Positions 1 through 7,094 of a DNA stretch of 64,000 nt are shown here, piece after piece. The position numbers and the translations under genes were made by a program. Positions within the stretch are counted from its first letter, which is position 1; every line of letters starts with the position of its first letter. Below the pieces are notes generated by a model, which was not told the origin of the DNA, searched no databases, and saw only the letters and a program-made list of their open reading frames with translations. Source of the stretch: Hymenobacter negativus (GTDB taxonomy: Bacteria; Bacteroidota; Bacteroidia; Cytophagales; Hymenobacteraceae); assembly GCF_017571495.1 (NCBI RefSeq), contig NZ_JAGETZ010000003.1, positions 248,001-312,000 of the forward strand, written 5' to 3'.

Positions 1-993
1 ATGCAGCACGCTGGCAAACACCTGCTGGCCCTCATCAACGACGTGCTGGACATGGCCAAAATCACCACCCAGCACCTGCAGCTCAACCACGAGGCGTTCG
101 ACCTGGCCCTGGCGCTGCAAGGGGCCGGGCACACGGTGGCCGCGCTGGCCGCCGAGAAAGGGCTGCGTCTGGAAATAGCCCCCCTGAGCACCACCGCAAC
201 CCGCGTGGTGGGCGATGCCTACCGGCTGCACCAGGTGCTGCTCAACCTGCTCTCAAATGCCATCAAGTTCACGGAGCAGGGCAGCGTCCGGCTTGGCGCC
301 GAGGTGATTGATACCACGCCGGAGCGGCTGTTGCTCCGCTTTTGGGTGCAGGACACGGGCATTGGTATTGCGCCCGAAGCGCAGCTACATGTTTTCGATG
401 CCTTTGCCCAGGCCAACCACGAAACCAGCCTGCGCTTCGGCGGTACGGGCCTGGGGCTCTCCATCAGCGGGCAGCTGGTGCACCAGATGGGTGGCACGCT
501 GCGCATGTGCAGCGAGCTGGGCCGCGGCACCACGTTCTCGTTCCAGCTGGCTTTGCCCCGTGCAGTCGAAGCTACTGCCCTGCCCCCCGCGCCGCTCATG
601 CCCTCCTACGATGGCCTGCAGAACCTGCGCGTGCTGCTGGCCGAAGATAACCTGGTAAACCAGTGCATTGCGGTGGCCGTGCTCGAAAACTGGGGCGTGC
701 AAGTCACCGCAGTTGGCAATGGCCTCGATGCCCTGGCGCAGCTTCAGGAACACTCCTTTGATGCGGCCCTGCTCGATATCCGCATGCCCGGCCTGAGCGG
801 GGTAGAAGTCACAACGGCCATTCGTCATTATACCGATACCGGCCGGGCCACCATTCCCATCATCGCCCTTACCGCCAATGCCTTCGAGGGCGACCGCGCG
901 GCTTACCTGGCCGCTGGTATGGACGCCTGCCTCACCAAGCCCTACGAGGAGGCCGACCTCTGCCAGGCCCTGCTAAATTTAACGGCGCAATAA
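1..993 (+). CDS. hybrid sensor histidine kinase / response regulator, C-terminal part (5' truncated by window edge)
   Basis: The visible 330 residues start inside the HisKA dimerisation helix, in a segment typical of the helix after the phospho-accepting His; the His box itself and the sensor region lie upstream of the window. An HATPase_c domain follows, with an N box around residues 78-96 (LLNLLSNAIKF), a G1 box DTGIGI near 118 and a G2 box GGTGLGLSI. A receiver domain occupies about residues 210-325, with phospho-acceptor Asp259 in LLDIRMPG and the conserved Lys in LTKPYEE. The role is signal-dependent autophosphorylation with internal phosphorelay; the output partner is unknown. It converges on the NtrC-type regulator across the 21-bp repeat array. 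The first Met shown is internal to a domain, so this is not the true start. Confidence 0.93.
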   Translation: MQHAGKHLLALINDVLDMAKITTQHLQLNHEAFDLALALQGAGHTVAALAAEKGLRLEIAPLSTTATRVVGDAYRLHQVLLNLLSNAIKFTEQGSVRLGAEVIDTTPERLLLRFWVQDTGIGIAPEAQLHVFDAFAQANHETSLRFGGTGLGLSISGQLVHQMGGTLRMCSELGRGTTFSFQLALPRAVEATALPPAPLMPSYDGLQNLRVLLAEDNLVNQCIAVAVLENWGVQVTAVGNGLDALAQLQEHSFDAALLDIRMPGLSGVEVTTAIRHYTDTGRATIPIIALTANAFEGDRAAYLAAGMDACLTKPYEEADLCQALLNLTAQ

Positions 994-997
994 GCTG

Positions 998-1207
998 ATT
1001 GCACATGCAAACGGTCCAATTGTGTGTATAAATGGACCGTTTGCATGTGCAACTAGACCGTTTGCATGTGCAACTGGACCGTTTGCATATGCAATTGGGT
1101 TGTTTGAATATGCGAACAGCCCAATCGTATGTATAAATAGACCATTTGTACATGCAAACGGACCCTTTGCACGTGCAATTAGGCTGTTTGCAGGAGCAAA
1201 TGGGGTA
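998..1207. repeat. tandem array of ten degenerate 21-bp units
   Basis: Ten consecutive units of exactly 21 bp begin at 998, 1019, 1040, 1061, 1082, 1103, 1124, 1145, 1166 and 1187. The consensus is close to TTTGCATRTGCAAxYxGRCCG, and each unit carries a dyad around TTGCATATGCAA (a perfect 12-bp palindrome in the unit at 1082). There is no drift in unit length although the units differ in sequence. The array fills the gap between the stop of the hybrid kinase and the stop of the convergent sigma-54 activator. Because 21 is a multiple of 3, heptapeptide-repeat reading frames appear on both strands; I regard these as a by-product. Confidence 0.93.
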
Positions 1208-1238
1208 TTGGAATGGAGTGCTGCTTATTCCTGTGCTT

Positions 1239-2600
1239 CTACACCAAGGCGTACTCTTCCAATTTGCGATACAGCGTGGTTAGGCCAATGCCCAGGCGCT
1301 TGGCTACCTCCGGCTTGTTGCCTTCCAACTCACCCATCAGCTTGCCGATGTGGCGTGCTTCCAGCGCCCGCAGGCTTTCATCGGCAGCATCGGTGCCGGG
1401 CCGGGGCGGGCGGCCGAGGGCGTGGAACTCATCCGGCAGGAAGTCGGCGGCCAACAGCTCGCCGGGTGGGGCGAGGATGGCGGCGCGTTCAAGCACATTT
1501 TTCAGCTCGCGCACATTGCCGGGCCAGGGGTAGCGTTGAAGCAGGGCCAGGGCTTCGGGCGCGAGGCCGGGCAGGCGCTTGCTGAGCCGGGCCGCGAAGT
1601 ACTGTAGGAAGTGGTTGGCCAGCGGGGGTACGTCGGCGGGCCGGTCTTTTAGAGGCGGCACTTGGATGGTGAACACCGAAAGGCGGTAGTATAAATCGGG
1701 GCGGAAGCGGCCCTCGGCGGCTTCCTGCTTGAGGTTACGGTTGGTGGCGGCCACCATCCGAATGTTCACGTTGGTGGGCTTGGTGTCGCCGAGCTTGGTG
1801 AACTGCTGCATCTCGAGCACCCGCAGAAACTTGGCCTGCACGTTGAGCTCCAGCTCGCCGATTTCGTCCAGAAACAAGGTGCCGCCGTTGGCTTCTTCCA
1901 GCAGCCCTTTCTTGTCCGTCAGCGCTCCGGTGAAGGCGCCTTTCTTGTAGCCAAACAGCTCGGATTCCAGCAAATCCTTGGGGAAGGCGCTGCAGTTCAC
2001 AGCCACGAAGTTCTTGCCTTTGCGCCCACTAGCCTGATGGATGGCTTGGGCAAACAGCTCCTTGCCGCTGCCGGTGGGGCCTTCGAGCAGTACGGTGCTG
2101 TCGGTGGGTGCCACTTGCCGGGCCAGCTGCTGCACCCGCTTCAGCTCCGCGGAGTCGCCAATCATGGCCTCGAAGGTGTAGCGCTGGCCCACGCGTCGCT
2201 CCAGCTCGGCCACGCGCTTGCGCAGGCGGGCTTTCTCGGCGGCGCGGTCCACCACCACCACGAGCTGTTGCTCAAAGTCGCCCTTGGTGAGGTAGTCGAA
2301 CGCACCCAGCTTCATGGCCTTCACGCCATCGGCAATGGTGCCAAAGGCGGTGAGCAGCACCACTTCGGCATCGGGGGCGGCAGCTTTGTAGCGGGGCAGC
2401 AGGTCCACGCCGTGGCCGTCGGGCAGCTTCACGTCACTCAGCACCAGCAGCACCTCGTCGGCGTGTTGCTGCAGCAGCTCCAGGCCGCGGGTGGCGTCGG
2501 GGGCTTGCAGCACGGTGTAGCCTTCCAGCTCCAGCACCTGGGCCAGGAGCTGGCGCAAGCGCGCCTCGTCGTCGATGATTAGGAGTGTTCCGGTGGGCAT
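1239..2600 (-). CDS. sigma-54-dependent response regulator, NtrC family
   Basis: A 453-aa protein with the full NtrC layout. The receiver domain (about 1-120) has acidic pocket Asp10/Asp11 and phospho-acceptor Asp56 (LSDVKLPDG). The AAA+ domain (about 145-375) has Walker A GPTGSGKE, the sigma-54 contact loop GAFTGA and Walker B GGTLFLDEIGEL. A Fis-type helix-turn-helix sits at the C-terminus (VAKRLGIGLTTLYRKLEEY). Phosphorylation would drive oligomerisation and ATP-dependent opening of sigma-54 promoters. It is encoded tail-to-tail with the hybrid kinase, so pairing with that kinase is possible but not shown. The ATG at 2600 fits the usual family start directly before the receiver strand. Confidence 0.95.
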   Translation of the reverse strand: MPTGTLLIIDDEARLRQLLAQVLELEGYTVLQAPDATRGLELLQQHADEVLLVLSDVKLPDGHGVDLLPRYKAAAPDAEVVLLTAFGTIADGVKAMKLGAFDYLTKGDFEQQLVVVVDRAAEKARLRKRVAELERRVGQRYTFEAMIGDSAELKRVQQLARQVAPTDSTVLLEGPTGSGKELFAQAIHQASGRKGKNFVAVNCSAFPKDLLESELFGYKKGAFTGALTDKKGLLEEANGGTLFLDEIGELELNVQAKFLRVLEMQQFTKLGDTKPTNVNIRMVAATNRNLKQEAAEGRFRPDLYYRLSVFTIQVPPLKDRPADVPPLANHFLQYFAARLSKRLPGLAPEALALLQRYPWPGNVRELKNVLERAAILAPPGELLAADFLPDEFHALGRPPRPGTDAADESLRALEARHIGKLMGELEGNKPEVAKRLGIGLTTLYRKLEEYALV

Positions 2601-2681
2601 ATTGAAATGGAAAGTTGCGGCGACAAAGAACGGTCAGCCTGGGCAGCTACTTTTGAAGAGGTTTACTCAAACACCAATTCG

Positions 2682-2978
2682 ATGAGCGAAGAAAGCAAAC
2701 GCGTAGAATGCAGCACGCATGGCAACCGATACCCGGCCTACGTTTGCCAGCATTTGAACCTGAAAACGCCCGTGGGCTTTTACGAGCCCTTCGCTTCTGA
2801 CCCAAGCGTGATTTATTCAGACGACGAACTCAACGCTTGGTGCAATGCCTGCGATGAAGTGCTGACGCGAGTTGGCGAATGGAACGAAGAATCGGAAAGC
2901 TTCGCGAAAATCAAACTTGTTTGCGACGTGTGCTTCTTCGATATGAAGGAGCTAAATACTGGCAGCAGAAAAGGATAA
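2682..2978 (+). CDS. hypothetical Cys-rich (putative zinc-binding) small protein
   Basis: I do not recognise the family. From ATG 2682 the product is 98 aa and begins MSEESKRVECSTHG. Cysteines occur as C-x2-H near the N-terminus (CSTHG), YVCQHL, then CNAC and CDVC pairs, consistent with one or two zinc ribbons. A longer reading from 2607 adds 25 residues but overlaps the promoter region of the divergent NtrC gene and looks less protein-like. The protein is acidic and has no signal peptide. Base composition is lower in GC than the neighbours, and the gene lies next to the immunity-like lipoprotein, so it may belong to a small horizontally acquired patch. Zinc binding is inferred only from Cys spacing. 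Confidence 0.7.
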   Translation: MSEESKRVECSTHGNRYPAYVCQHLNLKTPVGFYEPFASDPSVIYSDDELNAWCNACDEVLTRVGEWNEESESFAKIKLVCDVCFFDMKELNTGSRKG

Positions 2979-3010
2979 ATTCGTTTTCGCGACCTCATAA
3001 AAAAAGCTAT

Positions 3011-3405
3011 ATGAGAAGACTGATGACCGTTTCTTCTTTTTTTTCCTGTTAGGGCTGGGGTTGGCTAGTTGTTCCCAAACCAGCAAGAAGCATTCGAAGC
3101 TTGGAATAGCTTATGCAAAGCAGGCATTACAGGAGTCGCTCAAAGACAAATCACTGCATAATGTAGTGTCTGAAAACAAGCTATTAATACCTGATAGTTC
3201 GACAGCTATTCAAGTGCTTGAACCTGTCTTGTTTCGCATTTATGGAAGGGAAAATATCGTCAAGCAGCGGCCTTATGAAAGGTATCTTATTGACCACTAT
3301 TGGGTAGTATCAGGTACACTTCCTGAAGACTGGGTTGGAGGCACTTTCATGATTATTATGGATGCCCGGAACAGCCAAGTTATTCGGTTAACTCACGGCA
3401 GATGA
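3011..3405 (+). pseudogene. NTF2-fold immunity-like lipoprotein with a frameshift in an 8-T tract
   Basis: The C-terminal region from about 3061 resembles the NTF2-fold immunity family (YbbC/YhhH-like, PF15631): an alpha-helical N-part, then YGRENIVKQRPYE, a WVVSGTLP segment and GGTFMIIMD. The frame continues upstream into a good lipoprotein signal, FLLGLGLASC with lipobox LASC, but has no ATG before a stop at 2998. The ATG codons at 3011 and 3023 begin MRRLMTVSSFF in the neighbouring frame and hit TAG at 3050. One extra T in the run at 3037-3044 would join both into a complete lipoprotein of about 131 aa. It is therefore a phase-off gene, a pseudogene, a slippage-expressed gene or a homopolymer sequencing error. 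Immunity function is known for the family only; no toxin gene is adjacent. GC content is low. Confidence 0.75.
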
Positions 3406-3416
3406 GTTGTACTAAC

Positions 3417-3556
3417 TCTCCGAATCTCCTCCTTAATCTTGGTCCCGAACCGGGCGAATTCTAGTTTGGCTTCAACTTCGGAATGCCATGCCAAGTTGAG
3501 CTGGGTTAGGTTATACTGGCGGCGCGCTTGCGACCCAGCAGCCCGCGGCGGTCCAG
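3417..3556 (-). pseudogene. decayed duplicate of the 3' end of the ABC ATPase gene
   Basis: Positions 3417-3523 align without gaps to 3978-4084, a constant offset of 561 nt. Translated on the minus strand they read QYNLTQLNLAWHSEVEAKLE, matching QYNLAEMGLAWHQNVEAEPE of the intact ATPase. A second block, 3525-3556, matches 4129-4161, implying a deletion of about 48 nt between the blocks in this copy. Walker A, signature and Walker B motifs are absent, so it cannot make a functional ATPase. It lies in the same orientation as the intact gene, with an alpha/beta-hydrolase remnant trapped between the two copies. Confidence 0.82.
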
Positions 3557-3581
3557 CTACCAACGCAGGTAGTGCGTTCGG

Positions 3582-3812
3582 TTAAGGCTGCACGAGTAAA
3601 AACGCCTGCACCTCCTTCGTAAAGCGCCGGGGCTGCTCCAGATTCAGCAGATGCGCGGCGCCGGGGAGGCTGACTCGGCGCGCGTGGGGCAGCCGTTGGG
3701 TCAGCTCCTTGGCGATGCTGAGGGTATCCTGCATACCGAGCATCCCGCCGTGCAGAAGCGGCAAAGCTGGGTCGGTGCCGCTTTCTTCTACATACACCTT
3801 GGAATCGGCCAC
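3582..3812 (-). pseudogene. alpha/beta-hydrolase remnant (N- and C-terminal ends joined)
   Basis: The 76-aa reading begins like an alpha/beta-hydrolase N-terminus (VYVEESGTDPALPLLHGG, with the HGG oxyanion-hole motif) and then passes at once into a typical hydrolase C-terminus, ELTQRLPHARRVSLPGAAHL, containing the catalytic-type His, and ending FTKEVQAFL. The roughly 180 residues between these parts, including the nucleophile elbow G-x-S-x-G and the acid, are missing. It is best read as an internal deletion derivative and not a functional enzyme. It sits between the intact and decayed copies of the ABC ATPase tail, so one rearrangement may have produced both. Confidence 0.72.
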
Positions 3813-3971
3813 CCGAATCCAGTGCCGCTGTACCTATTGCCCCCGGTCCGGGCTCGCCACCAAGTCGCTGAATATCAGTAGTAAAAACAGTAGATGACGG
3901 AACGCGTGAGCAAGCAACAGGTGCAGCGGACGAAGCGGTAAGTAAGTTGTTTAAAGTAACGGGACGTGGCC

Positions 3972-4802
3972 TCAACTTCTCCGAATTTCGTCCTTAATGT
4001 GTTCCACAAACTGAGCGAATTCGGGTTCGGCTTCCACGTTTTGATGCCAGGCCAGGCCCATTTCGGCCAGGTTATACTGGTGTTGGGCGCTGATGGTGGC
4101 GCCGGGCACGAGGGCACCGGCCGCGTCACGCTCGTAGCCCAGCAGCCAGAGGCGGTCGGCCAGGGCGGTGGTGGTCACGAGGTCGTGCGAGACGATGACG
4201 ACGGTGTTCAGCTCGTCCATGGTTGTGACTTCGACGATGATGCGTTTCACCTCGTCAATCATGGCCACGTCGAGGCCGGAGAAGGGCTCATCGAGCAGGA
4301 TGAGGTGGTCGGAGCAGAGCAGCTGCTGGGCGATGGCCGCCCGCTGGCGCTGCCCACCCGAAAGCAGGGCCGGGTACTTGCGGGCGTGGGTGGTCAGGCC
4401 GAAGCGTTCGAGGTAGGTGCTGACATGCTGGCGGGCCTCGGCGGGGCCATACTTGCGCTGGGCGGCTACCAGCAGGTTGTCGAACAGGGTGCGGTGGTCG
4501 AACAGCGGGTAGCGTTGCTGCACAAAGCCCACCATACCAGGTAGCACCGCCTGCTGGGCCTGGCCCACTTCCACGGTGCCGCTACTGGGCCGGATGAGCC
4601 CCGCCATGATGCGGCACAGCACCGATTTGCCGATGCCCGAGCGCCCGTAGAAGCCCACGACCTGGCCCTGTTTCATGTTGGGCCGCGTCACGTCGAGGAC
4701 CTGGGCGTTGATGTCGCGCAGGATGGGCTCGCCCTGGAACGACATGGAAATGTTGTTCAAGGTTAGAATAGGGTCTTTATAGGCGTAGGTGTGGGCAGTC
4801 AT
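3972..4802 (-). CDS. ABC transporter ATP-binding protein (NitT/TauT type)
   Basis: From the ATG at 4802 the protein has 276 residues. Walker A is GRSGIGKS (about 53-60), the signature is LLSGGQRQRAAIAQQLL, Walker B is LILLDEPFSGLD, and the switch His is in VIVSHDL. It would power import through the adjacent permease, most like the SsuB/TauB/NrtD class. An in-frame extension to 4892 was rejected because those codons lie inside the inverted-repeat module at 4811-4897. It follows the permease by 91 nt on the same strand. A degenerate copy of its last codons lies downstream at 3417-3556. The substrate cannot be read from the sequence. Confidence 0.92.
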   Translation of the reverse strand: MTAHTYAYKDPILTLNNISMSFQGEPILRDINAQVLDVTRPNMKQGQVVGFYGRSGIGKSVLCRIMAGLIRPSSGTVEVGQAQQAVLPGMVGFVQQRYPLFDHRTLFDNLLVAAQRKYGPAEARQHVSTYLERFGLTTHARKYPALLSGGQRQRAAIAQQLLCSDHLILLDEPFSGLDVAMIDEVKRIIVEVTTMDELNTVVIVSHDLVTTTALADRLWLLGYERDAAGALVPGATISAQHQYNLAEMGLAWHQNVEAEPEFAQFVEHIKDEIRRS

Positions 4803-4810
4803 GGCGGGTG

Positions 4811-4897
4811 GTAGCGTGGACGCTGCGAGTCCGCGCCTGTGAGGGTTATGTTGGGGATTTGACTGGGTGATGCGCGGACTCATAGCGTCCACGCTAC
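4811..4897. repeat. inverted-repeat (REP doublet/MITE-like) module, copy 1
   Basis: The left arm 4811-4836 and right arm 4872-4897 are inverted copies of GTAGCGTGGACGCTGCGAGT followed by CCGCGC, differing at two of 26 positions. They are separated by a 35-nt spacer. The module fills almost the whole permease-to-ATPase gap. The permease stop TAG (4896-4894 on the minus strand) is part of the outer arm. A related module is at 30770-30853, with similar arms but an unrelated spacer. Confidence 0.9.
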
Positions 4898-5697
4898 GCT
4901 ACTCCCAATTGTGAATAGGGGAAAAACACTTTCCGCAGCAGCACAAACACATAGTCTTGCACGGCACCGGTGGCCAGAATGACCAGCTGAATGGCCAGTA
5001 CGCCATCTAGGTGCAGGTAGCGGTTCTGCTTGTAGAGCAGCAGGCCGATGCCGCCTTCGGACTGGTAAAGGGTTTCGACGAGGGTAATCATGGTCCAGAT
5101 GATGGCGAAGTTCTGGCGCACGACCTCGAGCATCTCATCGAGCTTGCCCAGCACCACCACCTCGTAGAAGCTGCGCCACTCGCTCATGCCCAGCGTGCGG
5201 GCGTGGTCCATTTCCTCCTGCGTCGTGGTCAGAATCACGCTCGTCATGCCCGTCACCAAATACACCGTGGCCCCGAAAATGAGCACCGACAGCTTCACTT
5301 GGTGGCCCGAACTCACCATCAGAGCCATAAAAAACGTGAGGCCGGTGAGCGTCAGGTAGCGCATTTTGCTGGCCGCGTAGGCAATGGGCCGGAAGAAGGG
5401 CAGCGCCGTCAGGTAGGAAATCAGCAGCGCCAAAACAGTGGCTACGGCCAGGGCCTGCAGGGCAGTCGTCATGCTGGCCCACAGCTCCTGAATTAGGCCC
5501 TGGCTGGTGATGAGGTCGCCGAGGGAGCGGAAAACTTCGCCCAGGCTGGGGAAGAGCTGCATGGGGTAAAACAGCCACAGCAGTAGCAACAGCCCCACTT
5601 GTGCCGCCACCATGGAGGTAAACACGAGGCGAGGGGGCTGGGCATTAGGAGCAAAGAGCGTTTTCATAAAGCTGGTGACATTGAGAACCGCCTGCAT
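4894..5697 (-). CDS. ABC transporter permease (binding-protein-dependent, NitT/TauT type)
   Basis: A polytopic inner-membrane protein, 267 aa from ATG 5697 (5667 is also possible; the reading can be extended to 5844 but would run into the divergent gene). There are about six membrane segments, for example VGLLLLLWLFYPM near the N-terminus. The EAA-type cytoplasmic loop that contacts the ATPase is visible around EEMDHARTLGMSEWRSFYEV. The order permease then ATPase, 91 nt apart on the minus strand, supports one transporter. The binding protein lies further upstream on the same strand, separated by an opposite-strand gene. The stop codon lies inside an inverted-repeat module. Confidence 0.9.
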   Translation of the reverse strand: MQAVLNVTSFMKTLFAPNAQPPRLVFTSMVAAQVGLLLLLWLFYPMQLFPSLGEVFRSLGDLITSQGLIQELWASMTTALQALAVATVLALLISYLTALPFFRPIAYAASKMRYLTLTGLTFFMALMVSSGHQVKLSVLIFGATVYLVTGMTSVILTTTQEEMDHARTLGMSEWRSFYEVVVLGKLDEMLEVVRQNFAIIWTMITLVETLYQSEGGIGLLLYKQNRYLHLDGVLAIQLVILATGAVQDYVFVLLRKVFFPYSQLGVA

Positions 5698-5843
5698 AAG
5701 GAAGCGGAATGGTAGCTGGGTGGGTTTTGATGAGGCAAAGGGTAGCGGCAAAAGCAGCTGGCGGGGCCGCGCAAACCAGCGCGGGCGCAGAATGAATATT
5801 TTTGCCGATTGGTGGTCAGCCTGCCATTGCCTCTCAAGCTCCA

Positions 5844-7073
5844 ATGCGTCTATTGCGGAATAACTGGTTCACTCAAAAAGCAGACAGCCACTTCAGGTTG
5901 CTGGTCGGTGTGCTGAGTGCGGCCACGATGGCGCTGGCCACGGGGTATTACTGGGTGCTTATTCGGAAGCTGGGGCGGGCTACCGATGTGCAGGCCCACG
6001 TTGCCATCCTCTATAAAGCCTGCCTGGGGCAGGGAGCAGTGGCCGCCAACTTTGGCTTTTACCGGCTGGTGCAGGCGGCGAGTGGCTTTTCCTGCGACCT
6101 GTCGCGGCTGCTGAATACTGCCGTCGTGGTAGTAGCTGTAGCCTGGGGTGGGTTGGTTAGCGTTTCGAGCTATGCTGGTATTGGCTTGTTGAAGCGCCGG
6201 GCATTGGCAGAACTCCCTGTTGACGACGCAACCCAAAAAGTAACCGGGCTGATGGCTGCCGTTTGCTCGTGCCTAGTGTTTCCGTTGCCCCTCAACACGG
6301 CCGATTGGTACCTGGGAATGCTGCCTCCCAACGTGTTTCACAACTCTACCATTCTCAGTGCGATGCCCTTCAGCGTACTGGCTTTTGCCAGTGGGGCCCA
6401 CCGCCTTTCACAGCCTGCCAAAGCCAGCAAGTCCGATGACCTGCTGTTGAGCCTGCTACTGGTAGTGGGGGGCATTTTCAAGCCCAGCTACGCGTTTGCC
6501 TTCCTGCCTGCTTATGCCCTGTTGTTTGCGCTGAAGTTCCGGTCTCAGCCAGCCCAGCTGCTTCGGTTGACGCTGGTGCTGCTGCCCGTTGTCTTGCTAG
6601 TTGCCGGGCAGCTGGCCTGGACCAACCACCATCCCAAGGATACCCTGCACGATGCGTCGGTGCTGGCCGTAGGCTTTCCGGCGGGCTGGCACACGTTTGT
6701 GCCGGGCTATGGCATCGGGCAGGTACTGGCTTGCATGGCGGGCTCGTTTTTAGTGCCGGTGTCAGCGTATAGCCTGCGCCCCGATTGGCTGAAGCGGCCC
6801 GCCCACCAGCTTGCGGTGCTGAGCCTGATAGCCGGCCTGGGCATTTTCATGCTCATTTATGAAACCGGCTACCGGGCGCTGCATGGCAACTTTATCTGGC
6901 AAGTTGTGGCTGCAAATCATGTACTACATTGGCTTGTTTGCTTGGAATCGTTTAGCTGGGCTCCTGCGAATGCCAGCCAGCAGCGGAAGCGAATGCTGCT
7001 GGTGGGGCTGCTGGCTATTGAGGTGCTGAGCGGAATTGCTTACCTTATCAAGGCCTTATTCCTGGGTATTTGA
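5844..7073 (+). CDS. polytopic membrane protein of unknown function
   Basis: 409 aa from ATG 5844 with roughly ten hydrophobic segments. Motifs such as FHNSTILSAMPFSVLAF and a later KPSYAFAFLPAYALLF recall polytopic GT-C-like or DUF-type membrane proteins of Bacteroidota and Firmicutes, but I cannot name the family. An in-frame start at 5802 is less likely. It is the only plus-strand gene in the 4-10 kb block: divergent from the permease and convergent with the OmpA-fused binding protein. It therefore splits what would otherwise be a single minus-strand transport operon and may be a later insertion. No catalytic motif is evident. Confidence 0.8.
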   Translation: MRLLRNNWFTQKADSHFRLLVGVLSAATMALATGYYWVLIRKLGRATDVQAHVAILYKACLGQGAVAANFGFYRLVQAASGFSCDLSRLLNTAVVVVAVAWGGLVSVSSYAGIGLLKRRALAELPVDDATQKVTGLMAAVCSCLVFPLPLNTADWYLGMLPPNVFHNSTILSAMPFSVLAFASGAHRLSQPAKASKSDDLLLSLLLVVGGIFKPSYAFAFLPAYALLFALKFRSQPAQLLRLTLVLLPVVLLVAGQLAWTNHHPKDTLHDASVLAVGFPAGWHTFVPGYGIGQVLACMAGSFLVPVSAYSLRPDWLKRPAHQLAVLSLIAGLGIFMLIYETGYRALHGNFIWQVVAANHVLHWLVCLESFSWAPANASQQRKRMLLVGLLAIEVLSGIAYLIKALFLGI

Positions 7074-7094
7074 ATGCCCTGCTCAGTCAGGTGA

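Noticed and set aside
998..1207. Possible CRISPR array
   Set aside because: Units are contiguous 21-bp tandem copies with no unique spacers, and no cas gene is present.
932..1585. Heptapeptide-repeat proteins read on either strand through the 21-bp array
   Set aside because: The readings arise from any 21-bp tandem repeat. One runs into the regulator gene antisense, and neither has a plausible start region.
4803..4892. N-terminal extension of the ABC ATPase
   Set aside because: These codons fall inside the inverted-repeat module, and the ATG at 4802 gives the normal family N-terminus.
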